From Candidatus Pollutiaquabacter sp. (GTDB taxonomy: Bacteria; Bacteroidota; Bacteroidia; AKYH767-A; 2013-40CM-41-45): a stretch of DNA of 44,673 nucleotides. Both the position numbers and the translations under genes were made by a program. Where the stretch lies: the NCBI GenBank assembly GCA_947465495.1, contig CANIAS010000020.1, positions 1-44,673 of the forward strand, given 5' to 3'. The stretch's first letter is position 1. Each line of letters opens with the position of its first letter. Positions 9,027 to 17,063 of the stretch are shown one piece after another. The notes under the pieces are model-generated. The model was not told where the DNA came from. It did not search any database and saw only the letters and a list, made by a program, of their open reading frames with translations.

Positions 9027-9560
9027 ATGCCAGTAAAAATCCGTTTGAGTCGCCATGGTAAGAAGCACAATGCTTACTACCACATCGTAGTGGCTGACAG
9101 TCGTGCTCCGAGGAATGGTAAGTTCATCGAGGTAATCGGTGACTACAATCCCAACACGAACCCTGCTACGATTAACATTAACCATGAAAAAGCCATCACG
9201 TGGCTAAATAATGGTGCACAGCCGACAGAAACTTGTCGTGCAATCCTTTCTTACAAAGGTGTGCTATTTCACAATCACTTACTAAAGGGTGTTACTAAAG
9301 GCGCCCTGACTGCAGAGCAAGCAGAAGCTAAATTTCAGCAGTGGCTGCAGGAGAAATCCATTAAAGTCGACGACAAGAAGAAGCGCGTTTCAAGTGCTAC
9401 TCAGAAGACCATGGAAAGCCGTATGGCAGAAGAGCAGAAAAAGAAAGAGGCCAAACTTGAAGCAATCCGCGTCAAGTACACGCCGCCTCCAGCTGAAGAA
9501 GCTCCAGCAGTTACTGAAAGCGAAGCCTCCGCTGAAGGAGAAGCTCCTGCAGAAGCTTAA
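9027..9560 (+). CDS. rpsP: 30S ribosomal protein S16 with long C-terminal tail
   Basis: S16 binds 16S rRNA early in 30S assembly. The first ~85 residues are standard S16: [20 protein letters not shown], then [11 protein letters not shown] and the terminal WLNNGAQPT. After that the protein continues for about 90 residues to a total of 177, roughly twice the E. coli length. This tail has a Lys-rich, helical part (about 105-150) and an Ala/Glu/Pro-rich end. Such extensions are common in S16 of Bacteroidota and their role is unknown to me. It is followed by a strong terminator and then rimM, whose product acts with S16 in 30S maturation. A promoter is visible at 8911-8941. Confidence 0.97.
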   Translation: MPVKIRLSRHGKKHNAYYHIVVADSRAPRNGKFIEVIGDYNPNTNPATININHEKAITWLNNGAQPTETCRAILSYKGVLFHNHLLKGVTKGALTAEQAEAKFQQWLQEKSIKVDDKKKRVSSATQKTMESRMAEEQKKKEAKLEAIRVKYTPPPAEEAPAVTESEASAEGEAPAEA

Positions 9561-9580
9561 TTTCACCCTAACTAATGATA

Positions 9581-9612
9581 AAAGCTGCGTGTATTCCACG
9601 CAGCTTTTTTTA
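9581..9612 (+). terminator. Intrinsic terminator between rpsP and rimM
   Basis: An 11-bp perfect stem (AAAGCTGCGTG at 9581-9591 with its complement at 9597-9607) with a 5-base loop runs into a T-tract. It would end or attenuate rpsP transcripts before rimM, which has no obvious promoter of its own; partial read-through is likely. Confidence 0.85.
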
Positions 9613-9634
9613 TTTTAGCTGAACGATATCCACC

Positions 9635-10162
9635 ATGAAAACGATCATACTCGATGACTTGACGCACATAGGCTTTATCGTGAAACCCTATGGTTTCAAA
9701 GGGGAGTTGATCATCGGATTGGAGTCGTTGGATGCGGATGATTTTCCAAATACCGGCTATCTATTTATCCGATTGGAAGGGTTGCCAGTACCATTCAAAA
9801 TCAAGCATGTTTATAGTAAAAACGGACATCTGATTATAGCCGTGGACGAGATCAATGACGAAGCGGCAGCCAAACCCTTGAATGGGCTAGAACTGTACCT
9901 TGATTTACCGGATGGAATCGATAACAATAATGCACCTTCATTCGAAGAACTCGTCGGTTATTCCGTCATCGACGATGTTGCCGGACCAATCGGGATCATA
10001 GCGTCCATCGAAGAACTTCCGATGCAGCTCATTGCTCAATGCATTCGCAACGGACAGGAGATCCTTTTTCCACTTAACGAATCCATCGTGCACACCATCG
10101 AAACGGAAGCGAGAATCATCCGGGTGAATTTACCAGATGGACTTATCGATGTTTATTCTTAA
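9635..10162 (+). CDS. rimM: Ribosome maturation factor RimM
   Basis: RimM helps mature the 3' domain of the 30S head and binds S19. The 175-residue protein has the N-terminal RimM barrel (about 9-90), with HIGFIVKPYGFKGEL matching the family entry motif. A PRC-barrel domain (about 100-172) follows with LVGYSVIDDVAGPIG and LFPLNESIVHTIE. The length is typical. It sits immediately after rpsP, the usual neighbour, although here a strong terminator lies between them. trmD and rplS, which follow in many bacteria, are absent; a different methyltransferase gene comes next after 43 bases. Confidence 0.93.
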   Translation: MKTIILDDLTHIGFIVKPYGFKGELIIGLESLDADDFPNTGYLFIRLEGLPVPFKIKHVYSKNGHLIIAVDEINDEAAAKPLNGLELYLDLPDGIDNNNAPSFEELVGYSVIDDVAGPIGIIASIEELPMQLIAQCIRNGQEILFPLNESIVHTIETEARIIRVNLPDGLIDVYS

Positions 10163-10205
10163 ATGCTAGTAGCAAAACACATCCACCTTGCTATTTCAAT
10201 AACGT

Positions 10206-10940
10206 ATGCCTGAAACCACCTTCCGATTCCGGCAATTTACCATCCATCAAGACAAGTGCGCCATGAAAGTTGGCACAGATGCTGTATTGCTTGGATCTTG
10301 GATAAATACTGGATATGCGGACCGCATACTGGACATAGGAACTGGAACTGGGCTACTAGCATTGATGCTAGCGCAACGCTGCGCTGCATTAATAGAAGCA
10401 ATTGATATCGATGAAGGCGCTTATCAGCAAGCAAAAGAGAATTTTCGAATTTCTCCATGGTTCGAACGTCTTTATATTTTCCGTCGCTCATTGCAGGAAT
10501 TCGCCTTAGCTTCGACGTTCAAATATGACCTAATCGTCAGTAATCCACCGTATTTTCAGCAGGCATCCAAACCATCAGAAGAATCAAGAACGACTGCACG
10601 ACACTCAGACACTTTGCCGTTTATTGATCTGATCGATGGAGTGAAGAAGCTGTTGTTGCCCAACGGAAGATTTTGTGTGGTGTTACCACTTAAAGAAGGC
10701 ATGGAATTCATGGACCTGGCGCAAAGTCGAGGATTGTTCTGTCACCGCATTGCACGTGTGAAGACCGTCGCCGACAAACCCGAAAAACGACTACTGATGG
10801 AATTCAACCTACACTTCGGCTTGCTGACTGAGGAAGAAATCGTCATTCAAGAGGACGACCACACCTTTAGTCGTCAATATCTTGAGCTCACTAAAGACTA
10901 TTACATCCAGCTCAAGCCAACTCCTCCAGCGACTCTGTAA
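10206..10940 (+). CDS. tRNA1(Val) (adenine(37)-N6)-methyltransferase, TrmN6/YfiC-like
   Basis: This 244-residue protein is an S-adenosylmethionine-dependent N6-adenine methyltransferase. It opens with FRFRQFTIHQDKCAMKVGTD, the hallmark of the TrmN6 family. Motif I DIGTGTG at 43-49 binds the cofactor and NPPY at 113-116 is the catalytic motif for adenine N6 methylation. The E. coli homologue modifies A37 of tRNA1(Val); the same target is inferred here, not shown. The gene probably shares a transcript with rimM. Its last 29 bases overlap the 3' end of the saccharopine dehydrogenase gene on the other strand, so the two genes converge tail to tail without an intervening terminator. Confidence 0.9.
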   Translation: MPETTFRFRQFTIHQDKCAMKVGTDAVLLGSWINTGYADRILDIGTGTGLLALMLAQRCAALIEAIDIDEGAYQQAKENFRISPWFERLYIFRRSLQEFALASTFKYDLIVSNPPYFQQASKPSEESRTTARHSDTLPFIDLIDGVKKLLLPNGRFCVVLPLKEGMEFMDLAQSRGLFCHRIARVKTVADKPEKRLLMEFNLHFGLLTEEEIVIQEDDHTFSRQYLELTKDYYIQLKPTPPATL

Positions 10941-12252
10941 AGTGAACGCCGTACTCTTCGAGCTCTGTGAGAACTGGCTTGCATATTTCAGCCTCTACAG
11001 GGATGCAAACACCCGTTTGGGTAATCGTACCCTTCAAGATATTTCGAGCAGCGATCCCAACGGGCAAGCCTACTGTTTTTGCCATTGCGGTATGGATGTC
11101 ATCATCACCAATCACAACCAGCGATGAGCATCGACGGAATTTTTTTACGCCGACAACATACTCAAAACGATGCTGCATGACAATCATATCCTTGTCCCCG
11201 GGCTTCAATTTCCATTTCGCTTCCAGCAACTGCTGAAGAATCTGTGCAGGCGTAGCGCTTTTCAAACCGATCAACTGCGTCGATAGCAAACCCGTCCACA
11301 GCACACGTTGCATCACGTCACTATCAAGTGCAATACCACAGAAATCAGCGACCGCTTGTTCCAACGAAGTTACTGACGATGTCATTGGCAGATAACTTTC
11401 CACCAACTGCGCATAGGTCATGCTTTCAGAATTCTCCACCACGTAAGTATCATCGGTCAGACCAAGTCGAACGAAAATATCCCATGACGCGCAGTATCCG
11501 GATTGGCGCAATGTTCCACGTAATAGTGTAGGAATGGATTCGATGCCATAGGTCTTGCGGTAAGACAACGAATCACGGTTGGCATAGCCATCAAAGCTCC
11601 CTAATCCCTCGACAACAACAGGCACAACTTGACCAAAGAGTCGATTGTACGGGATGTATTTATACTTACCCTTCTCGATATAGCGCGCTGTGCCATGGCC
11701 TGCGAGAATAACGTTACGCGGATTCCAGGAAAATTTATAGCCCCACGGATTGTCATTGGATTCGGGAGCGACCAAACCGCCAGTATACGAATAGAAGGCA
11801 TTTAATTCTCCGCCATGATCATTGATGTCACGGATAATTTCCATCGCGCTCATGTGATCGATGCCAGGATCGAGCCCGCATTCATTCAACAAAATAACTC
11901 CTTTTCGAATTGCCTCCTCGTGCAACGCCTCCATGTCAGGAGTGCTATAGGAAGCTGTTACCAAACTCTTACTGAACTTAACACAAGCATGTGCAACAGA
12001 AAGGTGCATGTGTGCTGGAAGCAGGGAGATGACGATGTCAGCCCGGAGCACTTCCACCTCAGTTTGTGCAGGATCATGAATATCGAATTGAATCGGTCGC
12101 GCAGAAGCATGTCCTTTTGTTTTTTCCAGGACTACCGAAAGAGAAACATCGCCAATGGTAACTTCCCAGTTTTCCGTAGGGGCATGCTTCAGCAGGTATT
12201 CAATTAACATGGTAGCGGATCGTCCGGCACCAATCAAGAAGATTTTTTTCAT
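10912..12252 (-). CDS. Saccharopine dehydrogenase (glutamate-forming, LYS9-like)
   Basis: The enzyme is expected to interconvert saccharopine with glutamate and 2-aminoadipate semialdehyde using NAD(P), a step of lysine breakdown (or of the aminoadipate route). The 446-residue protein starts at 12252 with the Rossmann entry MKKIFLIGAGRSA. The frame continues 57 codons upstream, but that part looks like non-coding leader. Family-specific sequence includes NECGLDPGIDHMSAM and YTGGLVAPESNDNPWGYKFS, close to LYS9-type reductases rather than carboxynorspermidine dehydrogenases. No other lysine gene lies nearby, so direction and pathway are inferred. The 3' end overlaps the methyltransferase gene by 29 bases. 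A near-match -7 box, TACCTTCG, lies 7 bases before the ATG. Confidence 0.87.
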   Translation of the reverse strand: MKKIFLIGAGRSATMLIEYLLKHAPTENWEVTIGDVSLSVVLEKTKGHASARPIQFDIHDPAQTEVEVLRADIVISLLPAHMHLSVAHACVKFSKSLVTASYSTPDMEALHEEAIRKGVILLNECGLDPGIDHMSAMEIIRDINDHGGELNAFYSYTGGLVAPESNDNPWGYKFSWNPRNVILAGHGTARYIEKGKYKYIPYNRLFGQVVPVVVEGLGSFDGYANRDSLSYRKTYGIESIPTLLRGTLRQSGYCASWDIFVRLGLTDDTYVVENSESMTYAQLVESYLPMTSSVTSLEQAVADFCGIALDSDVMQRVLWTGLLSTQLIGLKSATPAQILQQLLEAKWKLKPGDKDMIVMQHRFEYVVGVKKFRRCSSLVVIGDDDIHTAMAKTVGLPVGIAARNILKGTITQTGVCIPVEAEICKPVLTELEEYGVHFTESLEELA

Positions 12253-12629
12253 GCGTGTACGAAGGTACGGGCTAACCGAAGACCAAGGAGCCAACGTAAG
12301 ACAAAAATTTGCCGGGGTACTGTTCCTGTCAAGCGCCCATATTAGCAGCTCCTTACCACGAATGCATGTACCTTCATGGGGAAACAACCAGGTTTTATTA
12401 ATTGAGTATAATGTCAAAAACAAGTCTAAAAACCGATACCTGAAGGTGTAAGAAAAAGGATGTCGCTGGATTCACAACAGGAAAATAAATCAACTCCATA
12501 GTACGAATTGGCCGTGTCGCACCAAAAAGCAAGTAAACCACTGTAATTCAAGTATTTTATTATCAAAGCGACGCTAAAACGGGGATAATCCGAATCGACT
12601 CATTACTACTTTTTACCTATCTTTGCGCC
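12253..12629. other. Divergent intergenic region, mostly featureless
   Basis: These 377 bases separate the divergent saccharopine dehydrogenase and DUF423 genes. They hold the -7 box of the DUF423 gene at the right end and a one-mismatch box for the left gene at 12260-12267. An open minus-strand frame covers 12253-12423 as an upstream extension of the dehydrogenase, but its sequence has no family resemblance. I see no RNA gene or repeat. Confidence 0.6.
12618..12625 (+). promoter_or_regulatory. -7 element directly before the DUF423 start codon (leaderless)
   Basis: TATCTTTG ends exactly four bases before the ATG at 12630, so transcription should start at or within a base or two of the start codon. 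No clear TTG box is present upstream. Confidence 0.65.
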
Positions 12630-13031
12630 ATGATAGCTCGGACGATAGTCATAGCTGGCGGTGTATTTTCTGCCGTTGCTGTAATGCTGGGAGCATTCGG
12701 TGCACATGGACTGAAGAACAAGATTTCTTCGGAGCAACTACAGGTATTCGAAACCGGTGTCCGTTATCAGATGTATCATGCTTTCGCATTGATTCTACTT
12801 GGGCTGCTTGCAGACCGCTTTCCACATCCTTTGCTTAGAACAGCCGGTTATTTCATGATGATCGGAATTCTTTTATTCTCAGGTTCTATTTATTTACTCG
12901 CAACGCGCGAATTGATGGGTATCGACTCCTGGAAGAGCTTCCTGGGTCCAATCACACCCATTGGTGGGCTCTGTCTAATCCTCGGCTGGATTTGTATGAG
13001 CTGGGGTGTTTATAGATCCAATATCTTATAA
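12630..13031 (+). CDS. DUF423 family small membrane protein
   Basis: This is a 133-residue integral membrane protein of the DUF423 (YgdD/YwdK) family, whose function is not established. Four hydrophobic segments are visible, at about 5-25, 50-66, 70-92 and 105-128. The N-terminal family motif GAFGAHGLKNKIS follows the first helix, and YQMYHAFALILLGL marks the second. The very short distance from the -7 box to the ATG implies a leaderless transcript. The next gene begins 15 bases downstream and is probably co-transcribed. The small size and the GAHGL signature make the family call secure; no role can be given. Confidence 0.88.
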   Translation: MIARTIVIAGGVFSAVAVMLGAFGAHGLKNKISSEQLQVFETGVRYQMYHAFALILLGLLADRFPHPLLRTAGYFMMIGILLFSGSIYLLATRELMGIDSWKSFLGPITPIGGLCLILGWICMSWGVYRSNIL

Positions 13032-13046
13032 TCGATTCAATCTACT

Positions 13047-13553
13047 ATGAAACGTACGCTGATTATCGCATTTGTAATCTTGTCTTTTGCAGCTTGCAAA
13101 CGTCAACAGATGGCCAGAACCGCCAATGCCCGTTCATTAGGCAACACAGACCCGCTATCTCGTCCCTATTCCACACTTCCTGCCGGAGTACAACTACCCG
13201 GTGACGAGGCGGTTGCAGGTGACCAGGGCAATGGTGCAGTTTCCATTGAAATGCAGGAAGTTACCTATCGTTATTTGGTTTCCTTCTATTCCGAAGCAAG
13301 TGGGATAGACTATCAAGGACTTACTACGTTTGAAACGTGGGTCGTTGATTATGGAAAGAACCTTCAGCTGACAATTGCGTATGACAAAATTCCTTGGGGG
13401 CGCGAAGGCGAAACCGAAGTTTGTTTCAAACTTTCTGAACTGAACGAAAAACAACAAGCTGAATTCGTAGCAGCCGCCAACGAAAAGCTAAAATCAGTAC
13501 AGCGGGTACACACCTATGAGAACCAACCTTGCAAGCACCAAAAGCGTCCTTGA
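13047..13553 (+). CDS. Putative lipoprotein, unknown function
   Basis: I do not recognise a named family. The 168-residue product begins MKRTLIIAFVILSFAACKRQ, a lipoprotein signal with a lipobox-like SFAAC and the lipidated Cys at position 17. The mature part is soluble, with a Pro/Gly-rich linker (about 35-60) followed by a compact domain that contains YRYLVSFYSEASGIDYQGLTT-like beta-rich sequence. The N-terminus after Cys17 (KRQQ) carries no Asp at +2, so outer-membrane anchoring is plausible in this phylum but not demonstrated. It follows the DUF423 gene by 15 bases and is probably in the same operon. No catalytic motif is evident. Confidence 0.75.
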   Translation: MKRTLIIAFVILSFAACKRQQMARTANARSLGNTDPLSRPYSTLPAGVQLPGDEAVAGDQGNGAVSIEMQEVTYRYLVSFYSEASGIDYQGLTTFETWVVDYGKNLQLTIAYDKIPWGREGETEVCFKLSELNEKQQAEFVAAANEKLKSVQRVHTYENQPCKHQKRP

Positions 13554-13611
13554 CATTTTGTAACCTGCAAATCCTACATTACCAAACCAAAGACTACAAA
13601 ACCTACAGAAC

Positions 13612-15228
13612 ATGAATGAATACGGATTGAAAGCCAAGGATGCGACCATCGCCGATTTGGGTATCCGACATGTTGCAGATGCCTACTGGAACCTTACTCC
13701 CGCAGAATTGGTGGAAGAAACCATCGTACGCGGAGAAGGTGTATTGACGGATACGGGTGCACTGGCCGTCGATACCGGCAAGTTCACCGGCAGATCTCCC
13801 AAAGACAAATTCATCGTATGCGATGAAATGACCGAGAAGTCTGTCTGGTGGGGTGATATCAATATCAAATTTGACGCTGAGCGTTTTGACCGGCTATACA
13901 GTAGAGTTGCCGCTTACTTGCAAGACAAAACTATTTACGTTCGTGATGCCTATGCTTGTGCTGACCCTGCTTATCGTCTGAATATTCGTGTAGTAACGGA
14001 ATCACCTTGGCAGAATCTCTTTTCAAACAACTTGTTTCTTCGTCCTACCAAAGACGAAATTCTAAAAACCGTTCACGCCGATTGGAACATTATCTGCGCT
14101 CCAGGTTTCCATGCCAATCCCGAGATTGATGGTACACGCCAGAGCAATTTCGCCGTGATCAACTTTACAAAGCGTATCATCCTGATTGGAGGCACTGGCT
14201 ATACAGGAGAAATCAAAAAAGGAATATTCTCTGTTCTGAATTATGTTTTACCTCATGACAAGAACGTTTTGAGCATGCATTGTTCCGCCAACATTGGTAG
14301 CAAAGGTGATACTGCGGTCTTCTTCGGTCTTTCCGGTACAGGAAAAACGACTTTATCAGCCGACCCTAATAGAGGATTGATTGGTGACGACGAGCACGGA
14401 TGGGCGGAAAATTCTGTGTTTAATTTCGAAGGTGGTTGCTACGCCAAGTGCGTCAACCTAACTAAAGAAAAAGAGCCACAAATTTTCAATGCCATACGTT
14501 TTGGTGCTATCGTCGAGAACATTGAGTTTATTGAAGGTACCACTACTGTCGACTACGACAACATTTCCAAAACAGAAAACACCCGGGTTGCATATCCTAT
14601 CGATCATATTGACAATGCGATTGAGCCTTCAGTGGCAGGTATTCCTAAAAATATTTTCTTCCTCACCTGTGATGCATTCGGCGTATTGCCTCCTATTTCC
14701 AAATTAGATGCCGGCCAGGCGATGTATCACTTCATTTCCGGATATACCGCTAAAGTAGCAGGTACCGAAGTGGGTATTACCGAGCCGACGACCACATTTT
14801 CTGCCTGTTTCGGTAAAGCATTTTTACCCTTGCATCCGACCAAGTACGCAGAGTTGTTGGGAGAAAAACTGAAGAAGCACCATGTTAACGTTTGGCTGGT
14901 GAACACCGGATGGTCAGGCGGATCCTACGGCGTAGGTTCCAGAATGAAACTTTCCTACACACGCGCTTTGATTACTGCTGCCTTAAATGGAGAGCTTGAC
15001 AAAGTTGCTTATGAGACCATGCCAGTTTTCGGATTGTCCATGCCAACTACATGTCCAGAGGTGCCTACCGAATTGCTGAATCCGCGTAACACCTGGAAAG
15101 ACAAAAACGAGTACGATGCAAAATCAGCATCTCTCGCTGCTAAATTCGTAAAGAACTTCGAGCAATATGCTGACTTCGCCAACGAGGAGATAATGAATGC
15201 AGCTCCGAAGGCAGCCGTTAGCGCGTAA
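13612..15228 (+). CDS. pckA: Phosphoenolpyruvate carboxykinase (ATP)
   Basis: PckA converts oxaloacetate and ATP to PEP, CO2 and ADP, the entry step of gluconeogenesis. The 538-residue length matches the ATP-dependent family. The P-loop GLSGTGKTT (kinase-1a) is at residues 239-247, and GDDEHGW (kinase-2) at 258-264 supplies metal-binding Asp and Glu/His residues. TGRSPKDKFIV near residue 60 and RMKLSYTRALI near the C-terminus are also diagnostic. The start MNEYGLKAKDATIADLG fits homologues. It stands 58 bases after the lipoprotein gene and is followed by a strong terminator, so it may be monocistronic; no matching TAnnTTTG box was found just upstream. Confidence 0.98.
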   Translation: MNEYGLKAKDATIADLGIRHVADAYWNLTPAELVEETIVRGEGVLTDTGALAVDTGKFTGRSPKDKFIVCDEMTEKSVWWGDINIKFDAERFDRLYSRVAAYLQDKTIYVRDAYACADPAYRLNIRVVTESPWQNLFSNNLFLRPTKDEILKTVHADWNIICAPGFHANPEIDGTRQSNFAVINFTKRIILIGGTGYTGEIKKGIFSVLNYVLPHDKNVLSMHCSANIGSKGDTAVFFGLSGTGKTTLSADPNRGLIGDDEHGWAENSVFNFEGGCYAKCVNLTKEKEPQIFNAIRFGAIVENIEFIEGTTTVDYDNISKTENTRVAYPIDHIDNAIEPSVAGIPKNIFFLTCDAFGVLPPISKLDAGQAMYHFISGYTAKVAGTEVGITEPTTTFSACFGKAFLPLHPTKYAELLGEKLKKHHVNVWLVNTGWSGGSYGVGSRMKLSYTRALITAALNGELDKVAYETMPVFGLSMPTTCPEVPTELLNPRNTWKDKNEYDAKSASLAAKFVKNFEQYADFANEEIMNAAPKAAVSA

Positions 15229-15246
15229 CTTCTAATACATCCATTG

Positions 15247-15275
15247 AAAAGGTGTGCCCACGCACACCTTTTTTT
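15247..15275 (+). terminator. Intrinsic terminator after pckA
   Basis: AAAAGGTGTGC (15247-15257) pairs perfectly with GCACACCTTTT (15262-15272) across a 4-base loop and runs into more Ts. It lies 18 bases after the pckA stop and 20 bases before rsmE. Confidence 0.88.
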
Positions 15276-15294
15276 ATGAATCCGTTTCGACACC

Positions 15295-15996
15295 ATGTCT
15301 GCACTCTTCTATACGGAAAAAGAACTTTCATCCGTGGTACAGATTCCACCGGATGAAGCGAAGCATTTGATTAAAGTGCTGCGTCATGACAAGGGCGACG
15401 AAATTTTTTTTACCGATGGTAAAGGAACACTCTATACGGCTGTACTGGAGGAGACCAACTACGAATTCTGCCTGGCCCGAATCATACGCAAGTCGGATGG
15501 ACATGGTCGTCGGGATTTCCGACTTCACATCGCTATTGCACCTACAAAAAATACAGACCGACTGGAGTGGTTCCTGGAAAAAGCAACTGAAATTGGCGTA
15601 GATGAAATCACGCCTATCATTTGCCGCAGGTCCGAGCGTCGTGAATTGAAAACTGATCGATTACAAAAAATTCTGATTGGAGCGATTAAGCAATCGTTTC
15701 AAACGTATCTACCAAGACTGAACGAGCCGACAGAGTTCACTGCTATTTTATCGAAAAGTGCAGACCAACGTTTCATCGCCCATTTGGAAAAAACAAATCC
15801 GCAACAATTAAAAGACGTTTGTCAAAAAGGAAAAGAGGTATTGATTCTCATCGGTCCGGAGGGAGATTTTCATGCTGATGAACTTGTAGCGGCAAAAACA
15901 GCAGGATTCGTACCTACTGCCATGGGCTTTACACGGTTGCGAACGGAAACCGCTGGGGTGATGGCCAGTGCCATTCTATCCATGATCAATCAATAA
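15295..15996 (+). CDS. rsmE: 16S rRNA (uracil(1498)-N3)-methyltransferase RsmE
   Basis: RsmE methylates N3 of U1498 in 16S rRNA using S-adenosylmethionine. The 233-residue protein has an N-terminal PUA-like domain (about 1-70, with DEAKHLIKVLRHDKGDE). The C-terminal SPOUT knot is marked by FLEKATEIGVDEITPIIC and the knot loops LIGPEGDF and GFTRLRTETA, which bind the cofactor. The length is normal. It starts 66 bases after pckA with a strong terminator in between, so it presumably has its own unrecognised promoter or depends on read-through. The DUF4159 gene follows after 47 bases. Confidence 0.94.
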   Translation: MSALFYTEKELSSVVQIPPDEAKHLIKVLRHDKGDEIFFTDGKGTLYTAVLEETNYEFCLARIIRKSDGHGRRDFRLHIAIAPTKNTDRLEWFLEKATEIGVDEITPIICRRSERRELKTDRLQKILIGAIKQSFQTYLPRLNEPTEFTAILSKSADQRFIAHLEKTNPQQLKDVCQKGKEVLILIGPEGDFHADELVAAKTAGFVPTAMGFTRLRTETAGVMASAILSMINQ

Positions 15997-16043
15997 ATGT
16001 TTCCGATATTAGCAGTATTGGATATTCTCCTTCAACTCCCGGC

Positions 16044-16718
16044 ATGATACGTAAGATCCTTCTACTTTGCTTTATGCTATGGTCCATCGGGTGCTTTGCT
16101 ACGGATTATTCGTATCGCGTCGCTATCTTGAAATACAACGGGGGCGGAGATTGGTACGCAAATTTGGAAACTTCTTTACCGAACCTGATCAAGTATTCCA
16201 ACGATCAGTTACATACCTCCATTGATCCCGAGCAGGCGATTGTTGAGGTCGGAAGTCCAGAAATCTTCAATTATCCCTTTGTGCACATGACGGGCCACGG
16301 CAATTGGATGCTCAGCACTGCAGAGGCCGAAAATTTACGTAAATACCTGATTGGCGGTGGTTTTTTGCATATTGACGATAACTATGGTTTAGACGGCTAT
16401 GTCCGTCCTCAATTGAAAAAAGTGTTTCCAGAGTTGCAACTGGTTGAGCTACCCTTCTCCCACCCTATTTATCATCAGAAATTCGAATTTAACAACGGTT
16501 TACCTAAAATTCACGAGCACGATCAAAAGCCCCCACAAGGATTTGGACTTATTTACGAAGGTCGCCTGGTTTGCTTCTACTCCTACGAATGTGATTTGGG
16601 AGACGGTTGGGAGGATTATGAAGTACATAAAGATTCGCCAGACGCCCATATTAAGGCATTAAAAATGGGTGCGAATTTATTGGAATACGTTTTCAATCGT
16701 CCATCCACCAACAAGTGA
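16044..16718 (+). CDS. DUF4159 family exported protein
   Basis: The 224-residue product starts with a signal peptide (MIRKILLLCFMLWSIGCFA) and continues with DYSYRVAILKYNGGGDWY, the entry of the DUF4159 domain. Further family features are VHMTGHGNW, the glycine-rich GGGFLHIDDNYG and FELPFSHPIYH-like sequence. The fold is related to glutamine amidotransferase-like domains, but no catalytic triad is evident to me. In many Bacteroidota these proteins accompany MoxR/DUF58/BatA-type genes; none are present here. The domain call is firm; the function is unknown. A Cys at position 17 lies within the leader but lacks a convincing lipobox. Confidence 0.85.
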   Translation: MIRKILLLCFMLWSIGCFATDYSYRVAILKYNGGGDWYANLETSLPNLIKYSNDQLHTSIDPEQAIVEVGSPEIFNYPFVHMTGHGNWMLSTAEAENLRKYLIGGGFLHIDDNYGLDGYVRPQLKKVFPELQLVELPFSHPIYHQKFEFNNGLPKIHEHDQKPPQGFGLIYEGRLVCFYSYECDLGDGWEDYEVHKDSPDAHIKALKMGANLLEYVFNRPSTNK

Positions 16719-16730
16719 TCAAATTCTAGT

Positions 16731-16979
16731 GTGGGTAACGATTTTTTCAGTTCATTTGCAACCGACGAACACACCACAAAAGTGACACACACACCGTCCA
16801 CTAGATTACTTTGGGAAGAACTCCGGCAGCATTTAGGTAAGCTGGAGGAGCTAATGGAATCCACTGTCTTCATTTATCAGGCTGGCGGCATTCATGAATA
16901 CCCGTCACTACCTGCCAGACAGCGAGCCATGATTTACAAGACTTATTCCTTGATGTCTGTGGTTCGAAACGAAGTCTGA
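16731..16979 (+). CDS. Small hypothetical protein with GTG start
   Basis: An 82-codon frame follows the DUF4159 stop by 12 bases and starts with GTG. I do not recognise the product. It is soluble and amphipathic, with a clearly helical stretch (LLWEELRQHLGKLEELME at about 27-44) and a Tyr/Pro-containing end, and has no signal peptide. Its tight placement and protein-like composition favour a real gene co-transcribed with DUF4159. No in-frame ATG exists before Met43, so the start relies on GTG. A competing frame on the opposite strand (16616-16873) looks like a shadow. The bidirectional terminator lies just after it. Confidence 0.55.
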   Translation: MGNDFFSSFATDEHTTKVTHTPSTRLLWEELRQHLGKLEELMESTVFIYQAGGIHEYPSLPARQRAMIYKTYSLMSVVRNEV

Positions 16980-17013
16980 ATAGCGCCTTATTCGTCCAAT
17001 TAAAATACACTAC

Positions 17014-17044
17014 AAAAAAATCCCGGCCTTTCGACCGGGATTTT
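17014..17044. terminator. Bidirectional intrinsic terminator
   Basis: AAAATCCCGG (17017-17026) and CCGGGATTTT (17035-17044) form a perfect 10-bp stem with an 8-base loop, flanked by As on the left and Ts on the right. It sits between convergent genes and can end transcripts from both sides; the minus-strand T-run is the longer. Confidence 0.88.
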
Positions 17045-17063
17045 ATCGTTAGTGTCAGATTGG

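Noticed and set aside
12253-12423. N-terminal extension of the saccharopine dehydrogenase frame by 57 codons
   Set aside because: The extra residues have no family resemblance, and the internal MKKIFLIGAGRSA is the normal start of the Rossmann fold.
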